From: Pseudomonas sp.
GTDB taxonomy: Bacteria > Pseudomonadota > Gammaproteobacteria > Pseudomonadales > Pseudomonadaceae
Direction: 5' to 3'
Assembly: GCA_026398835.1 (NCBI GenBank)
Contig: JAPLSD010000828.1
Coordinates: 1-5,178, forward strand
Length of the DNA stretch: 5,178 nt
This document shows, in pieces, positions 1-5,178 of this stretch. The translations under genes were made by a program, and so were the position numbers. Below the pieces are notes generated by a model. That model worked only from the letters and a program-made list of their open reading frames with translations. It made no database searches and was not told where the DNA came from. The first letter of the stretch is position 1; each line of letters starts with the position of its first letter.

Positions 1-593
1 AGACCTGCCGCATCGTCGACGTGAATCCGGTTGCCATACAGCGGCGGATCGATAGCGACCCGATAGCCCTGGCGTACCTGAGTCAACAGCCACTCACGGC
101 CTGGACCATAGATACCCGTCAAGCGCACCAGACTGGCCGGTATGCCGCTGTGCAAGGCCACTTGCTCGGCTTCCAGCATCAACCGTCCGGAATAACCGTT
201 GGCCTCGGTCGGCGAACTTTCGTCAATCCATTCACCGGTCTGCTGGCCATACACGCTGCTACTGGAGACAAACAGCAGGCGCTTTGGCTGCTGGCCACAC
301 TGCTTCAACCAGCCCAGCACATGCTGCAGGCCTTCGACATAGGCCGCGCGATAACCGGCCTCGTCGTGTTCGGTGGCCGCAGCGCAATACACCAGGTAAT
401 CCACTTTCGCAGTCGGCCAGTCGGCCGGGCATTGCTCATTGAACAGGTCGCCTGCCACCCCCACGACGCCAGCCGGCAAGCGCGAAATGTTCCGACGCAG
501 CCCATAAACCAACCAGTTTTCGACCAGTAGTTGAGTGGCAAAACGGCTACCGACGTCACCGCAGCCGGCGATCAAAACAGAAGGGGTGGACAT
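1..593 (-). CDS. NAD(P)-binding extended SDR / epimerase-like protein (YeeZ-like), C-terminus cut off by window edge
   Basis: Reading the complement from the ATG at 593 gives an uninterrupted frame of 197 codons that leaves the window at position 1; relatives are roughly 270-290 residues, so about 90 are missing. The N-terminus is a Rossmann dinucleotide-binding fold: beta strand VLIAGCGDVGSR with the glycine motif at residues 10-15, then YGLRRN (30-35), whose two arginines after strand two suggest NADP(H) preference (inference). Further SDR landmarks are SSSSVYG (110-116), RLTGIYGPGR (157-166) and NRIHVDDAAG (188-197). The position of the usual YxxxK active-site pair reads YSGRL (134-138), so Tyr is present but Lys is replaced by Leu. 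This resembles E. coli YeeZ, whose reaction is not established as far as I know, so no substrate is assigned. The start is chosen for a strong ribosome binding site at 601-608. It is transcribed divergently from exbB. Confidence 0.88.
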   Translation of the reverse strand, partial: MSTPSVLIAGCGDVGSRFATQLLVENWLVYGLRRNISRLPAGVVGVAGDLFNEQCPADWPTAKVDYLVYCAAATEHDEAGYRAAYVEGLQHVLGWLKQCGQQPKRLLFVSSSSVYGQQTGEWIDESSPTEANGYSGRLMLEAEQVALHSGIPASLVRLTGIYGPGREWLLTQVRQGYRVAIDPPLYGNRIHVDDAAG

Positions 594-600
594 CACAAAA

Positions 601-608
601 CTCCTTTC
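601..608 (-). promoter_or_regulatory. Ribosome binding site of the SDR/epimerase-like gene
   Basis: The minus strand reads GAAAGGAG, then TTTTGTG (7 bases), then the ATG at 593. This near-perfect Shine-Dalgarno match at good spacing fixes the start of the leftmost gene. The site lies in a 13-base self-complementary stretch (603-615), which could fold as a 5-bp hairpin with a 3-base loop over part of the site. Confidence 0.8.
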
Positions 609-679
609 AGAAAGGCCCAGCCTGGCGTCGACAATGGACGATCAGCTGGTAGTCGAATAAAAAAGAGACTCTATTACTT

Positions 680-706
680 TTGTTAACAAGAATTAATTGC
701 AATAAT
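680..706 (+). promoter_or_regulatory. Candidate exbB operon promoter in AT-rich divergent intergenic core
   Basis: Between the two divergent genes (594-779) the otherwise GC-rich sequence becomes strongly AT-rich from about 655 to 706. A sigma70-like pair can be read as TTGTTA (680-685, 4 of 6 to TTGACA) and AATAAT (701-706, 5 of 6 to TATAAT), but the 15-base spacer is shorter than ideal. The -35 candidate lies inside the perfect 10-base palindrome TTGTTAACAA (680-689). Transcription from here would leave a leader of roughly 65-70 bases before the ATG at 780. I could not pick a convincing minus-strand promoter, though the SDR gene presumably starts in the same AT-rich region. Confidence 0.35.
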
Positions 707-779
707 GCACGCCGCTTTGTTCTCGGCCCTGCGAGGCCTGGAAGGACATTTACCGTTTTCCCTCTTAGGTCCGGTCAGC

Positions 780-1742
780 ATGACAAGCAATCAACTTCCC
801 GCTTTGCCTACCACGCTTCCTAGCCCATCGCGCGCCTGGCGCATGGTAACAGCGCTGCTGTTCAGCCTGCTGCTGGCACCGACCGCCGCGTTTGCCAATG
901 AGCCTGTGCATCCCACCGCACCTGCTGATCATGCCGCTGCGGTTGCGACCCCGGTCGCTGCCGACCCGGCTCCGGCTGCTGAAGGCGCAACCCTGGAAGG
1001 CCAGCCTGAAGTACTCGAGGCGGACAACTCGCTGGGCATGGCTCACGACTTGTCGCCTTGGGGCATGTACCAGAACGCCGACATTATCGTAAAAATCGTG
1101 ATGATCGGCCTGGCCATCGCCTCGATCATCACCTGGACCATCTGGATCGCCAAGGGCTTTGAACTGCTGGGCGCCAAGCGTCGCCTGCGCAGTGAAATCG
1201 CCCACCTGAAAAAAGCCACCACCCTTAAAGAAGCCAGCGCAACCGCCACCCAGTCAGGCACCCTCGCCAACCTGCTGGTCCACGACGCTCTGGAAGAAAT
1301 GCGCCTGTCGGCTAACAGCCGTGAAAAAGAAGGCATCAAAGAGCGCGTCGCCTTCCGCCTTGAGCGTCTGGTTGCAGCCTGTGGCCGCAACATGAGCAGT
1401 GGCACCGGTGTGCTGGCAACCATCGGTTCTACTGCGCCCTTCGTCGGCCTGTTCGGTACCGTGTGGGGCATCATGAACAGCTTTATCGGCATCGCCAAAA
1501 CCCAAACCACTAACCTCGCTGTCGTGGCTCCCGGCATTGCCGAAGCCCTGCTGGCGACCGCTTTGGGTCTGGTGGCAGCGATCCCGGCGGTGGTGATCTA
1601 CAACGTCTTCGCCCGCTCCATCGCTGGCTACAAGGCGCAGGTTTCCGATGCGTCGGCAGAAGTCCTGCTGCTGGTCAGCCGCGACCTCGACTACCTGCCG
1701 CCCGAGCGCAGCTCGCAACCGCACATGGTGAAAGTGGGGTAA
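780..1742 (+). CDS. exbB: ExbB, TonB-system proton channel subunit (inner membrane)
   Basis: 320-residue MotA/TolQ/ExbB-family protein; with ExbD it forms the inner-membrane channel that uses proton motive force to energise TonB. Residues 1-39 look like a cleavable signal peptide (basic AWRM, hydrophobic LLFSLLLAP, cleavage after AFA), followed by an Ala/Pro-rich segment to about residue 80. This extension is absent from the 244-residue E. coli protein and typical of Pseudomonas-type ExbB. The conserved core has LSPWGMYQNAD (91-101), TM1 about 102-124, a cytoplasmic domain with EGIKERVAFRLERLVAA, TM2 with GSTAPFVGLFGTVWG (216-230), and TM3 with PGIAEALLATALGLVAAIP (251-269). Glu255 matches the essential TM3 glutamate (E. 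coli Glu176). Start at 780: a weak AGG site lies about 10 bases upstream and the signal peptide fits. The in-frame ATG at 705 has no ribosome site and falls within the candidate -10. First gene of the operon. Confidence 0.96.
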   Translation: MTSNQLPALPTTLPSPSRAWRMVTALLFSLLLAPTAAFANEPVHPTAPADHAAAVATPVAADPAPAAEGATLEGQPEVLEADNSLGMAHDLSPWGMYQNADIIVKIVMIGLAIASIITWTIWIAKGFELLGAKRRLRSEIAHLKKATTLKEASATATQSGTLANLLVHDALEEMRLSANSREKEGIKERVAFRLERLVAACGRNMSSGTGVLATIGSTAPFVGLFGTVWGIMNSFIGIAKTQTTNLAVVAPGIAEALLATALGLVAAIPAVVIYNVFARSIAGYKAQVSDASAEVLLLVSRDLDYLPPERSSQPHMVKVG

Positions 1743-1748
1743 TCGGCC

Positions 1749-2177
1749 ATGGGCCTGCATTTAAAAGAAGGCGCTGACGACGATCTCGCCGAGAACCACG
1801 AAATCAACGTCACGCCGTTTATCGACGTGATGCTGGTGCTGCTGATTATCTTCATGGTGGCAGCACCGCTGGCGACTGTGGACATTAAAGTCGACCTGCC
1901 TGCCTCGAGCGCCAAACCAGCACCGCGGCCAGAGAAACCAGTGTTCCTCAGCGTCAAGGCCGATCAGCGACTGTTCCTTGGTGAAGACGAAGTGAAGGCT
2001 GAAAGCCTTGGCGCCACCCTTGACGCCAAGACTCAAGGCAAGAAGGACACGACGATCTTCTTCCAGGCCGATAAAGGCGTGGACTACGGCGACTTGATGA
2101 GCGTGATGGATGCCCTGCGGGCAGCCGGATACCTGAAAGTCGGCCTGGTCGGACTTGAGACGGCAGCCAAGAAATGA
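1749..2177 (+). CDS. exbD: ExbD, TonB-system proton channel subunit
   Basis: 142-residue ExbD/TolR-family protein, essentially the length of the E. coli protein (141) and highly similar to it. A short cytoplasmic N-terminus leads into one transmembrane helix (about 24-44) carrying the signature INVTPFIDVMLVLLIIFMV. Asp26 corresponds to E. coli Asp25, the residue needed for proton-driven TonB energisation. The periplasmic domain (45-142) retains RPEKPVFLSVKAD, GKKDTTIFFQADK and AGYLKVGLVGLETA. It acts in the ExbB-ExbD complex and contacts TonB in the periplasm. The gap after exbB is only 6 bases, and its ribosome site (GTGGGG, 1734-1739) overlaps the end of exbB, so the two are co-transcribed and probably translated in step. 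Its stop TGA overlaps the tonB start (ATGA, 2174-2177). Confidence 0.97.
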   Translation: MGLHLKEGADDDLAENHEINVTPFIDVMLVLLIIFMVAAPLATVDIKVDLPASSAKPAPRPEKPVFLSVKADQRLFLGEDEVKAESLGATLDAKTQGKKDTTIFFQADKGVDYGDLMSVMDALRAAGYLKVGLVGLETAAKK

Positions 2178-2923
2178 TCACGACGCACCAAAAGCTGACG
2201 CGTTACAGCGCTAGCCTGGCAGTGGTGCTGGGCGTCCATGCGGTCGCGATTCTCCTCGCGCTCAACTGGTCGTCGCCACAGCCGGTCGAATTGCCGCCGA
2301 TGGCGATGATGGTCGAGCTGGCGCCGGTTCCGGCACCGCCTCCACCGGCACCGCCGAAAGTCGTGACGGCGCCGCAACCACCGGCCCCGGTCGAAGAGCT
2401 GCCGTTGCCTAAACTCGCGAAGGCGCCAAAACCTACGATCTCAGTGCCCAAGCCGGTCAAACCCAAGCCAAAGCCGCAACCGCCCAAGCCCGTGGTAGAA
2501 AAGCCTGCGCCACCGAAGGAAAAACCTTCCGAGGAAAGGCCTAGCGACGCACCGCCGACGCCTGCACAGACGGACAAGTCCGCGCAGCCGACACCTGGCC
2601 CTGCCGCGGCGCAGACTGCCGCCAAGGAAAGCTGGCAAGGCACGCTGCTCGCGCATCTGGCGAAGTACAAGAAGTATCCGCCCGGCGCTCAATCGCGCGG
2701 TAAGGAAGGCATGAACCGTCTGCGCTTCGTGGTCGACGCTGAAGGCAACGTGCTGTCCTACGAATTGGTAGGGCGCTCGGGCAATGCCGATCTGGACCGG
2801 GCCACCCTGGAAATGATCCGCCGTGCCCAACCGCTGCCCAAGCCCCCGGCCGACATGCTGAACAATGGCTCGATCGAAATCGTTGCGCCGTTCGTTTACA
2901 ACATCGAAAAACGTCGCCGCTGA
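2174..2923 (+). CDS. tonB: TonB, periplasm-spanning energy transducer
   Basis: 249-residue TonB. It carries energy from ExbB/ExbD to TonB-dependent outer-membrane receptors for siderophores, haem or cobalamin. Domains: a single N-terminal signal anchor (about 12-30, SLAVVLGVHAVAILLAL) with His22 in the place of the functionally important E. coli His20; a periplasmic Pro-rich spacer (about 35-142) beginning PVPAPPPPAPP and continuing with a KP-rich run (93-118); and a C-terminal TonB domain (about 151-249) with the HLAKYKKYPPGAQ motif (Tyr168-Pro169), FVVDAEGNVLSYELVGRSG and the final strand IEIVAPFVYNI. The E. coli Ser16 position, four residues before the His, is Val18 here. The spacer lacks a clear EP block, unlike E. 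coli TonB. The start overlaps the exbD stop as ATGA with only a weak ribosome site, pointing to translational coupling. A strong terminator follows 5 bases after the stop. Confidence 0.96.
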   Translation: MITTHQKLTRYSASLAVVLGVHAVAILLALNWSSPQPVELPPMAMMVELAPVPAPPPPAPPKVVTAPQPPAPVEELPLPKLAKAPKPTISVPKPVKPKPKPQPPKPVVEKPAPPKEKPSEERPSDAPPTPAQTDKSAQPTPGPAAAQTAAKESWQGTLLAHLAKYKKYPPGAQSRGKEGMNRLRFVVDAEGNVLSYELVGRSGNADLDRATLEMIRRAQPLPKPPADMLNNGSIEIVAPFVYNIEKRRR

Positions 2924-2928
2924 AGATC

Positions 2929-2952
2929 AAAAGGCACCGAAAGGTGCCTTTT
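2929..2952 (+). terminator. Rho-independent terminator of the exbB-exbD-tonB operon
   Basis: A perfect 10-bp inverted repeat, AAAAGGCACC / GGTGCCTTTT, closes on a GAAA tetraloop (2939-2942). The arms are 2929-2938 and 2943-2952, so the final T run is the 3' arm. It begins 5 bases after the tonB stop, ending the operon and separating it from oxyR, which therefore needs its own promoter. Because an A run mirrors the T run, it could also work on the other strand, though no gene converges on it here. Confidence 0.9.
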
Positions 2953-3008
2953 GCATATCCGTCACCGCCAAACATGCATTGCCCAGTGTCGCATTCCTCA
3001 CCCAGTCT

Positions 3009-3025
3009 GATAACGTGCGTCTATC
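3009..3025 (+). promoter_or_regulatory. Candidate OxyR/LysR-type operator half-site upstream of oxyR
   Basis: The sequence ATAA-N7-CTAT (3010-3024) matches 7 of 8 positions of one half of the OxyR binding pattern ATAG-N7-CTAT, and GATA-N9-TATC (3009-3025) is an inverted repeat. It lies 45-61 bases upstream of the oxyR ATG, where an autoregulatory site would be expected. The second half expected at 3032-3046 (AGCC-N7-TTGG) matches poorly, so this may be only a half-site or a chance match. No strong sigma70 promoter was recognised in 2953-3069. Confidence 0.4.
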
Positions 3026-3069
3026 GATTGCAGCCGGTATGCTTGGCCCGCAACCTCATGGACGCCGCT

Positions 3070-3987
3070 ATGACTCTCACAGAATTACGCTACATCGTTA
3101 CCCTCGCCCAAGAGCAGCACTTCGGCCATGCGGCCGAGCGTTGCCACGTCAGCCAGCCGACGCTTTCGGTGGGTGTGAAGAAGCTTGAAGACGAGCTCGG
3201 TGTGCTGATTTTCGAGCGCAGCAAAAGCGCGGTGCGCCTGACGCCTGTCGGCGAAGGCATTGTCGCCCAGGCCCAGAAGGTTCTCGAACAGGCCCAAGGC
3301 ATTCGCGAACTGGCCCAGGCCGGCAAGAACCAGCTGACGGCCCCGCTGAAAGTCGGCGCGATCTACACGGTCGGCCCGTACCTGTTCCCGCACCTGATTC
3401 CACAACTGCACCGGGTCGCCCCGCAGATGCCGTTGTACATCGAAGAGAATTTCACCCACGTCCTGCGCGACAAACTGCGCAACGGCGAACTGGATGCGAT
3501 CATCATCGCCCTGCCGTTCAACGAAGCCGACGTGCTGACCCTGCAGCTTTACGATGAGCCGTTCTACGTGCTGATGCCCAGCTCGCACCCATGGACCGAG
3601 AAGAAAACCATCGATGCCAGCCTGCTCAACGACAAGAGCCTGCTGCTACTCGGCGAAGGTCACTGCTTCCGCGATCAGGTACTCGAGGCCTGCCCGACCC
3701 TAAAGGGCAGCGACGGTGCCAAGCACACCACAGTCGAGTCCAGCTCCCTGGAAACCATTCGGCATATGGTCGCTTCCGGCCTCGGCATCTCGATCTTGCC
3801 GCTCTCGGCAGTGGACAGCCATCACTACGCCCCCGGCGTGATCGAAGTGCGTCCGCTGAGCCCACCCGTGCCGTTCCGCACCGTGGCGATCGCCTGGCGC
3901 GCCAGCTTTCCACGGCCAAAAGCGATTGAGATCCTCGCTGACTCGATCCGTCTGTGCTCGGTGGCCAAGCCGCCAGCAGCGAGCTAA
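3070..3987 (+). CDS. oxyR: OxyR, hydrogen-peroxide-sensing LysR-family regulator
   Basis: 305-residue LysR-type transcription factor, the same length as E. coli OxyR. Hydrogen peroxide oxidises Cys199, which forms a disulphide with Cys208; oxidised OxyR then activates catalase, alkyl hydroperoxide reductase and related defence genes. Both cysteines are visible in GEGHCFRDQVLEACP at exactly residues 199 and 208. Residues 1-60 are the winged helix-turn-helix (MTLTELRYIVTLAQEQHFGHAA, then VSQPTLSVGVKKLEDELG and IFERSKSAVRLTPVG), followed by a linker helix (about 60-88) and the two-lobed sensor domain (about 92-300). In-frame ATGs at 2944 and 3058 would add 42 or 4 residues. I chose 3070 because MTLTELRYI is the usual N-terminus and the cysteine numbering then matches E. 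coli; the ribosome site is weak either way. It stands apart from tonB behind a terminator, and recG follows after 9 bases. Confidence 0.97.
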   Translation: MTLTELRYIVTLAQEQHFGHAAERCHVSQPTLSVGVKKLEDELGVLIFERSKSAVRLTPVGEGIVAQAQKVLEQAQGIRELAQAGKNQLTAPLKVGAIYTVGPYLFPHLIPQLHRVAPQMPLYIEENFTHVLRDKLRNGELDAIIIALPFNEADVLTLQLYDEPFYVLMPSSHPWTEKKTIDASLLNDKSLLLLGEGHCFRDQVLEACPTLKGSDGAKHTTVESSSLETIRHMVASGLGISILPLSAVDSHHYAPGVIEVRPLSPPVPFRTVAIAWRASFPRPKAIEILADSIRLCSVAKPPAAS

Positions 3988-3996
3988 GTAACCGCA

Positions 3997-5178
3997 ATGA
4001 CTGAGCTGTCGAAGGTGTCGGTTACGGCGCTCAAGGGCGTCGGTGAAGCCATGGCCGAGAAACTGGCCAAGGTCGGACTGGAGAATCTCCAGGATGTCCT
4101 GTTTCACCTGCCATTGCGCTATCAGGACCGCACCCGCGTGGTGCCGATCGGCCAACTGCGGCCGGGTCAGGATGCGGTGATCGAAGGGACCGTCAGCGGT
4201 GCCGACGTGGTCATGGGCAAGCGCCGCAGTTTGCTGGTGCGTCTGCAGGACGGTACCGGCGGCCTCAGCCTGCGTTTCTATCATTTCAGCAATGCGCAAA
4301 AAGAAGGCCTCAAACGCGGCACCCGCGTGCGCTGTTATGGCGAGGCCCGGCCTGGCGCGTCGGGGCTGGAAATCTATCACCCGGAATACCGCGCCATCAA
4401 CGGTGACGAACCACCGCCGGTGGATCAAACCCTGACGCCGATCTACCCGCTCACCGAAGGCCTGACCCAGCAACGCCTGCGCCAACTCTGTCAGCAAAGC
4501 CTGGCCCTGCTCGGCCCGAGCAGCCTGCCTGACTGGCTGCCGGAAGAACTGGCGCGCGACTATCAGCTGGCGCCGCTGGACGACGCCATTCGTTACCTGC
4601 ACCACCCACCGGCGGATGCCGATGTCGACGAGCTCGCATTGGGTCATCACTGGGCGCAGCACCGCCTGGCGTTCGAAGAACTGCTGACCCATCAACTGTC
4701 TCAGCAGCGCCTGCGTGAAAGTCTGCGATCCCAGCGTGCACCGGCCTTGCCGAAAGCCAAAGTGCTGCCAGCGAAATACCTGGCCAACCTGGGCTTCCCG
4801 CCGACCGGTGCGCAGCAACGGGTCGGCAATGAAATCGCCTACGACCTCAGTCAGCCCGAGCCGATGCTGCGGCTGATTCAGGGCGATGTCGGCGCCGGCA
4901 AAACCGTGGTCGCCGCCCTCGCCGCCTTGCAGGCGCTGGAGGCTGGCTATCAGGTCGCCTTGATGGCACCGACCGAAATTCTCGCTGAACAACACTTCAT
5001 CAACTTCACGCGCTGGCTTCAGCCGCTGGGAATCGAAACTGCCTGGCTGGCCGGCAAGCTCAAAGGCAAAAACCGCGTAGCAGCACTGGAGCAGATCGCC
5101 AACGGCGCTCCAATGGTGGTCGGCACCCATGCGCTGTTCCAGGACGAAGTGCAGTTCAAGAACCTGGCGCTGGTGATC
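3997..5178 (+). CDS. recG: RecG, ATP-dependent branched-DNA helicase, C-terminus cut off by window edge
   Basis: First 394 codons of RecG, a monomeric cytoplasmic superfamily 2 motor that regresses stalled replication forks and processes Holliday junctions and R/D-loops. Full-length RecG is about 690 residues, so about 43% is outside the window. Residues about 8-165 form the wedge domain that splits branched DNA, including LKGVGEAMAEKLAKVGL (12-28), FHLPLRYQDRT and an OB-fold (about 57-135, with GTGGLSLRFYHF). The helicase domain then begins: KYLANLGFPPTGAQQRV (Q-motif area), Walker A GDVGAGKT (296-303), motif Ia MAPTEILAEQH (323-333) and GTHALFQ (376-382). The window ends at LALVI, where the DEQH Walker B box would follow. 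The start ATG lies 9 bases after the oxyR stop with no good ribosome site, so it is probably co-transcribed and translationally coupled, as in the oxyR-recG operon described in P. aeruginosa. Confidence 0.96.
   Translation, partial: MTELSKVSVTALKGVGEAMAEKLAKVGLENLQDVLFHLPLRYQDRTRVVPIGQLRPGQDAVIEGTVSGADVVMGKRRSLLVRLQDGTGGLSLRFYHFSNAQKEGLKRGTRVRCYGEARPGASGLEIYHPEYRAINGDEPPPVDQTLTPIYPLTEGLTQQRLRQLCQQSLALLGPSSLPDWLPEELARDYQLAPLDDAIRYLHHPPADADVDELALGHHWAQHRLAFEELLTHQLSQQRLRESLRSQRAPALPKAKVLPAKYLANLGFPPTGAQQRVGNEIAYDLSQPEPMLRLIQGDVGAGKTVVAALAALQALEAGYQVALMAPTEILAEQHFINFTRWLQPLGIETAWLAGKLKGKNRVAALEQIANGAPMVVGTHALFQDEVQFKNLALVI

Noticed and set aside
21..530. 169-codon plus-strand frame opposite the SDR-like gene
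   Set aside because: The minus-strand frame shows a coherent Rossmann-fold protein with a strong ribosome site; this one has no recognisable motif and is its shadow.
305..559. Possible frameshift in the SDR-like gene suggested by an alternative minus-strand frame
   Set aside because: Careful translation from 593 reads straight through LLVENWLVYGLRRN with no break, so the gene is intact as far as it is visible.
705..779. 25-residue N-terminal extension of ExbB from the ATG at 705
   Set aside because: No ribosome site precedes 705, the codon overlaps the candidate -10, and the extension would bury the signal peptide 46 residues in.
2203..2670. 155-codon Gly/Ser-rich minus-strand frame opposite tonB
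   Set aside because: The Gly/Ser-rich composition is simply the complement of the proline- and lysine-rich spacer of TonB; nothing else supports it.
2944..3069. 42-residue N-terminal extension of OxyR from the ATG at 2944
   Set aside because: That start lies inside the tonB terminator hairpin, the extra residues do not resemble any LysR family N-terminus, and only the start at 3070 gives the standard Cys199/Cys208 numbering.
3700..5130. 476-codon open frame on the minus strand opposite recG and the end of oxyR
   Set aside because: It lies antisense to two clearly conserved genes. Its product is rich in Gln, Arg, Ala and Gly with no recognisable domain, as expected from the GC-rich codon pattern of the other strand, and I see no ribosome site supporting it.

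Overview
The window looks like chromosomal DNA from a Pseudomonas, most likely of the P. fluorescens/P. putida group. The sequence is GC-rich, codon use is even, and the protein sequences and gene order (exbB-exbD-tonB, then oxyR, then recG) are those I know from that genus. The species assignment is inference from recognition, not a database search. I see no sign of foreign DNA: no insertion sequence, tRNA, integrase, CRISPR array or broken gene.

Layout. Positions 1-593 (minus strand) hold the N-terminal two thirds of an extended short-chain dehydrogenase/epimerase-like protein that runs off the left edge. Positions 594-779 are a divergent intergenic region with an AT-rich core (about 655-706) that probably holds promoters for both sides. 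Positions 780-2923 (plus strand) are a compact exbB-exbD-tonB operon: a 6-base gap between exbB and exbD, a 4-base ATGA overlap between exbD and tonB, and a strong hairpin terminator at 2929-2952. Positions 3070-3987 encode OxyR, preceded by a candidate OxyR-type operator half-site. Positions 3997-5178 hold the first 394 codons of recG, cut by the right edge just before the expected Walker B (DExH) motif.

Function. ExbB and ExbD form the inner-membrane proton channel, and TonB carries that energy across the periplasm to outer-membrane receptors for siderophores, haem and cobalamin. OxyR senses hydrogen peroxide through a Cys199-Cys208 disulphide and activates peroxide defence. RecG remodels stalled replication forks and recombination intermediates. 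Iron uptake, peroxide sensing and repair of DNA damage are linked physiologically, and an oxyR-recG operon has been described in P. aeruginosa. The 9-base gap here fits co-transcription. I found no convincing novel system; the second-look items are regulatory or residue-level details in conserved genes.
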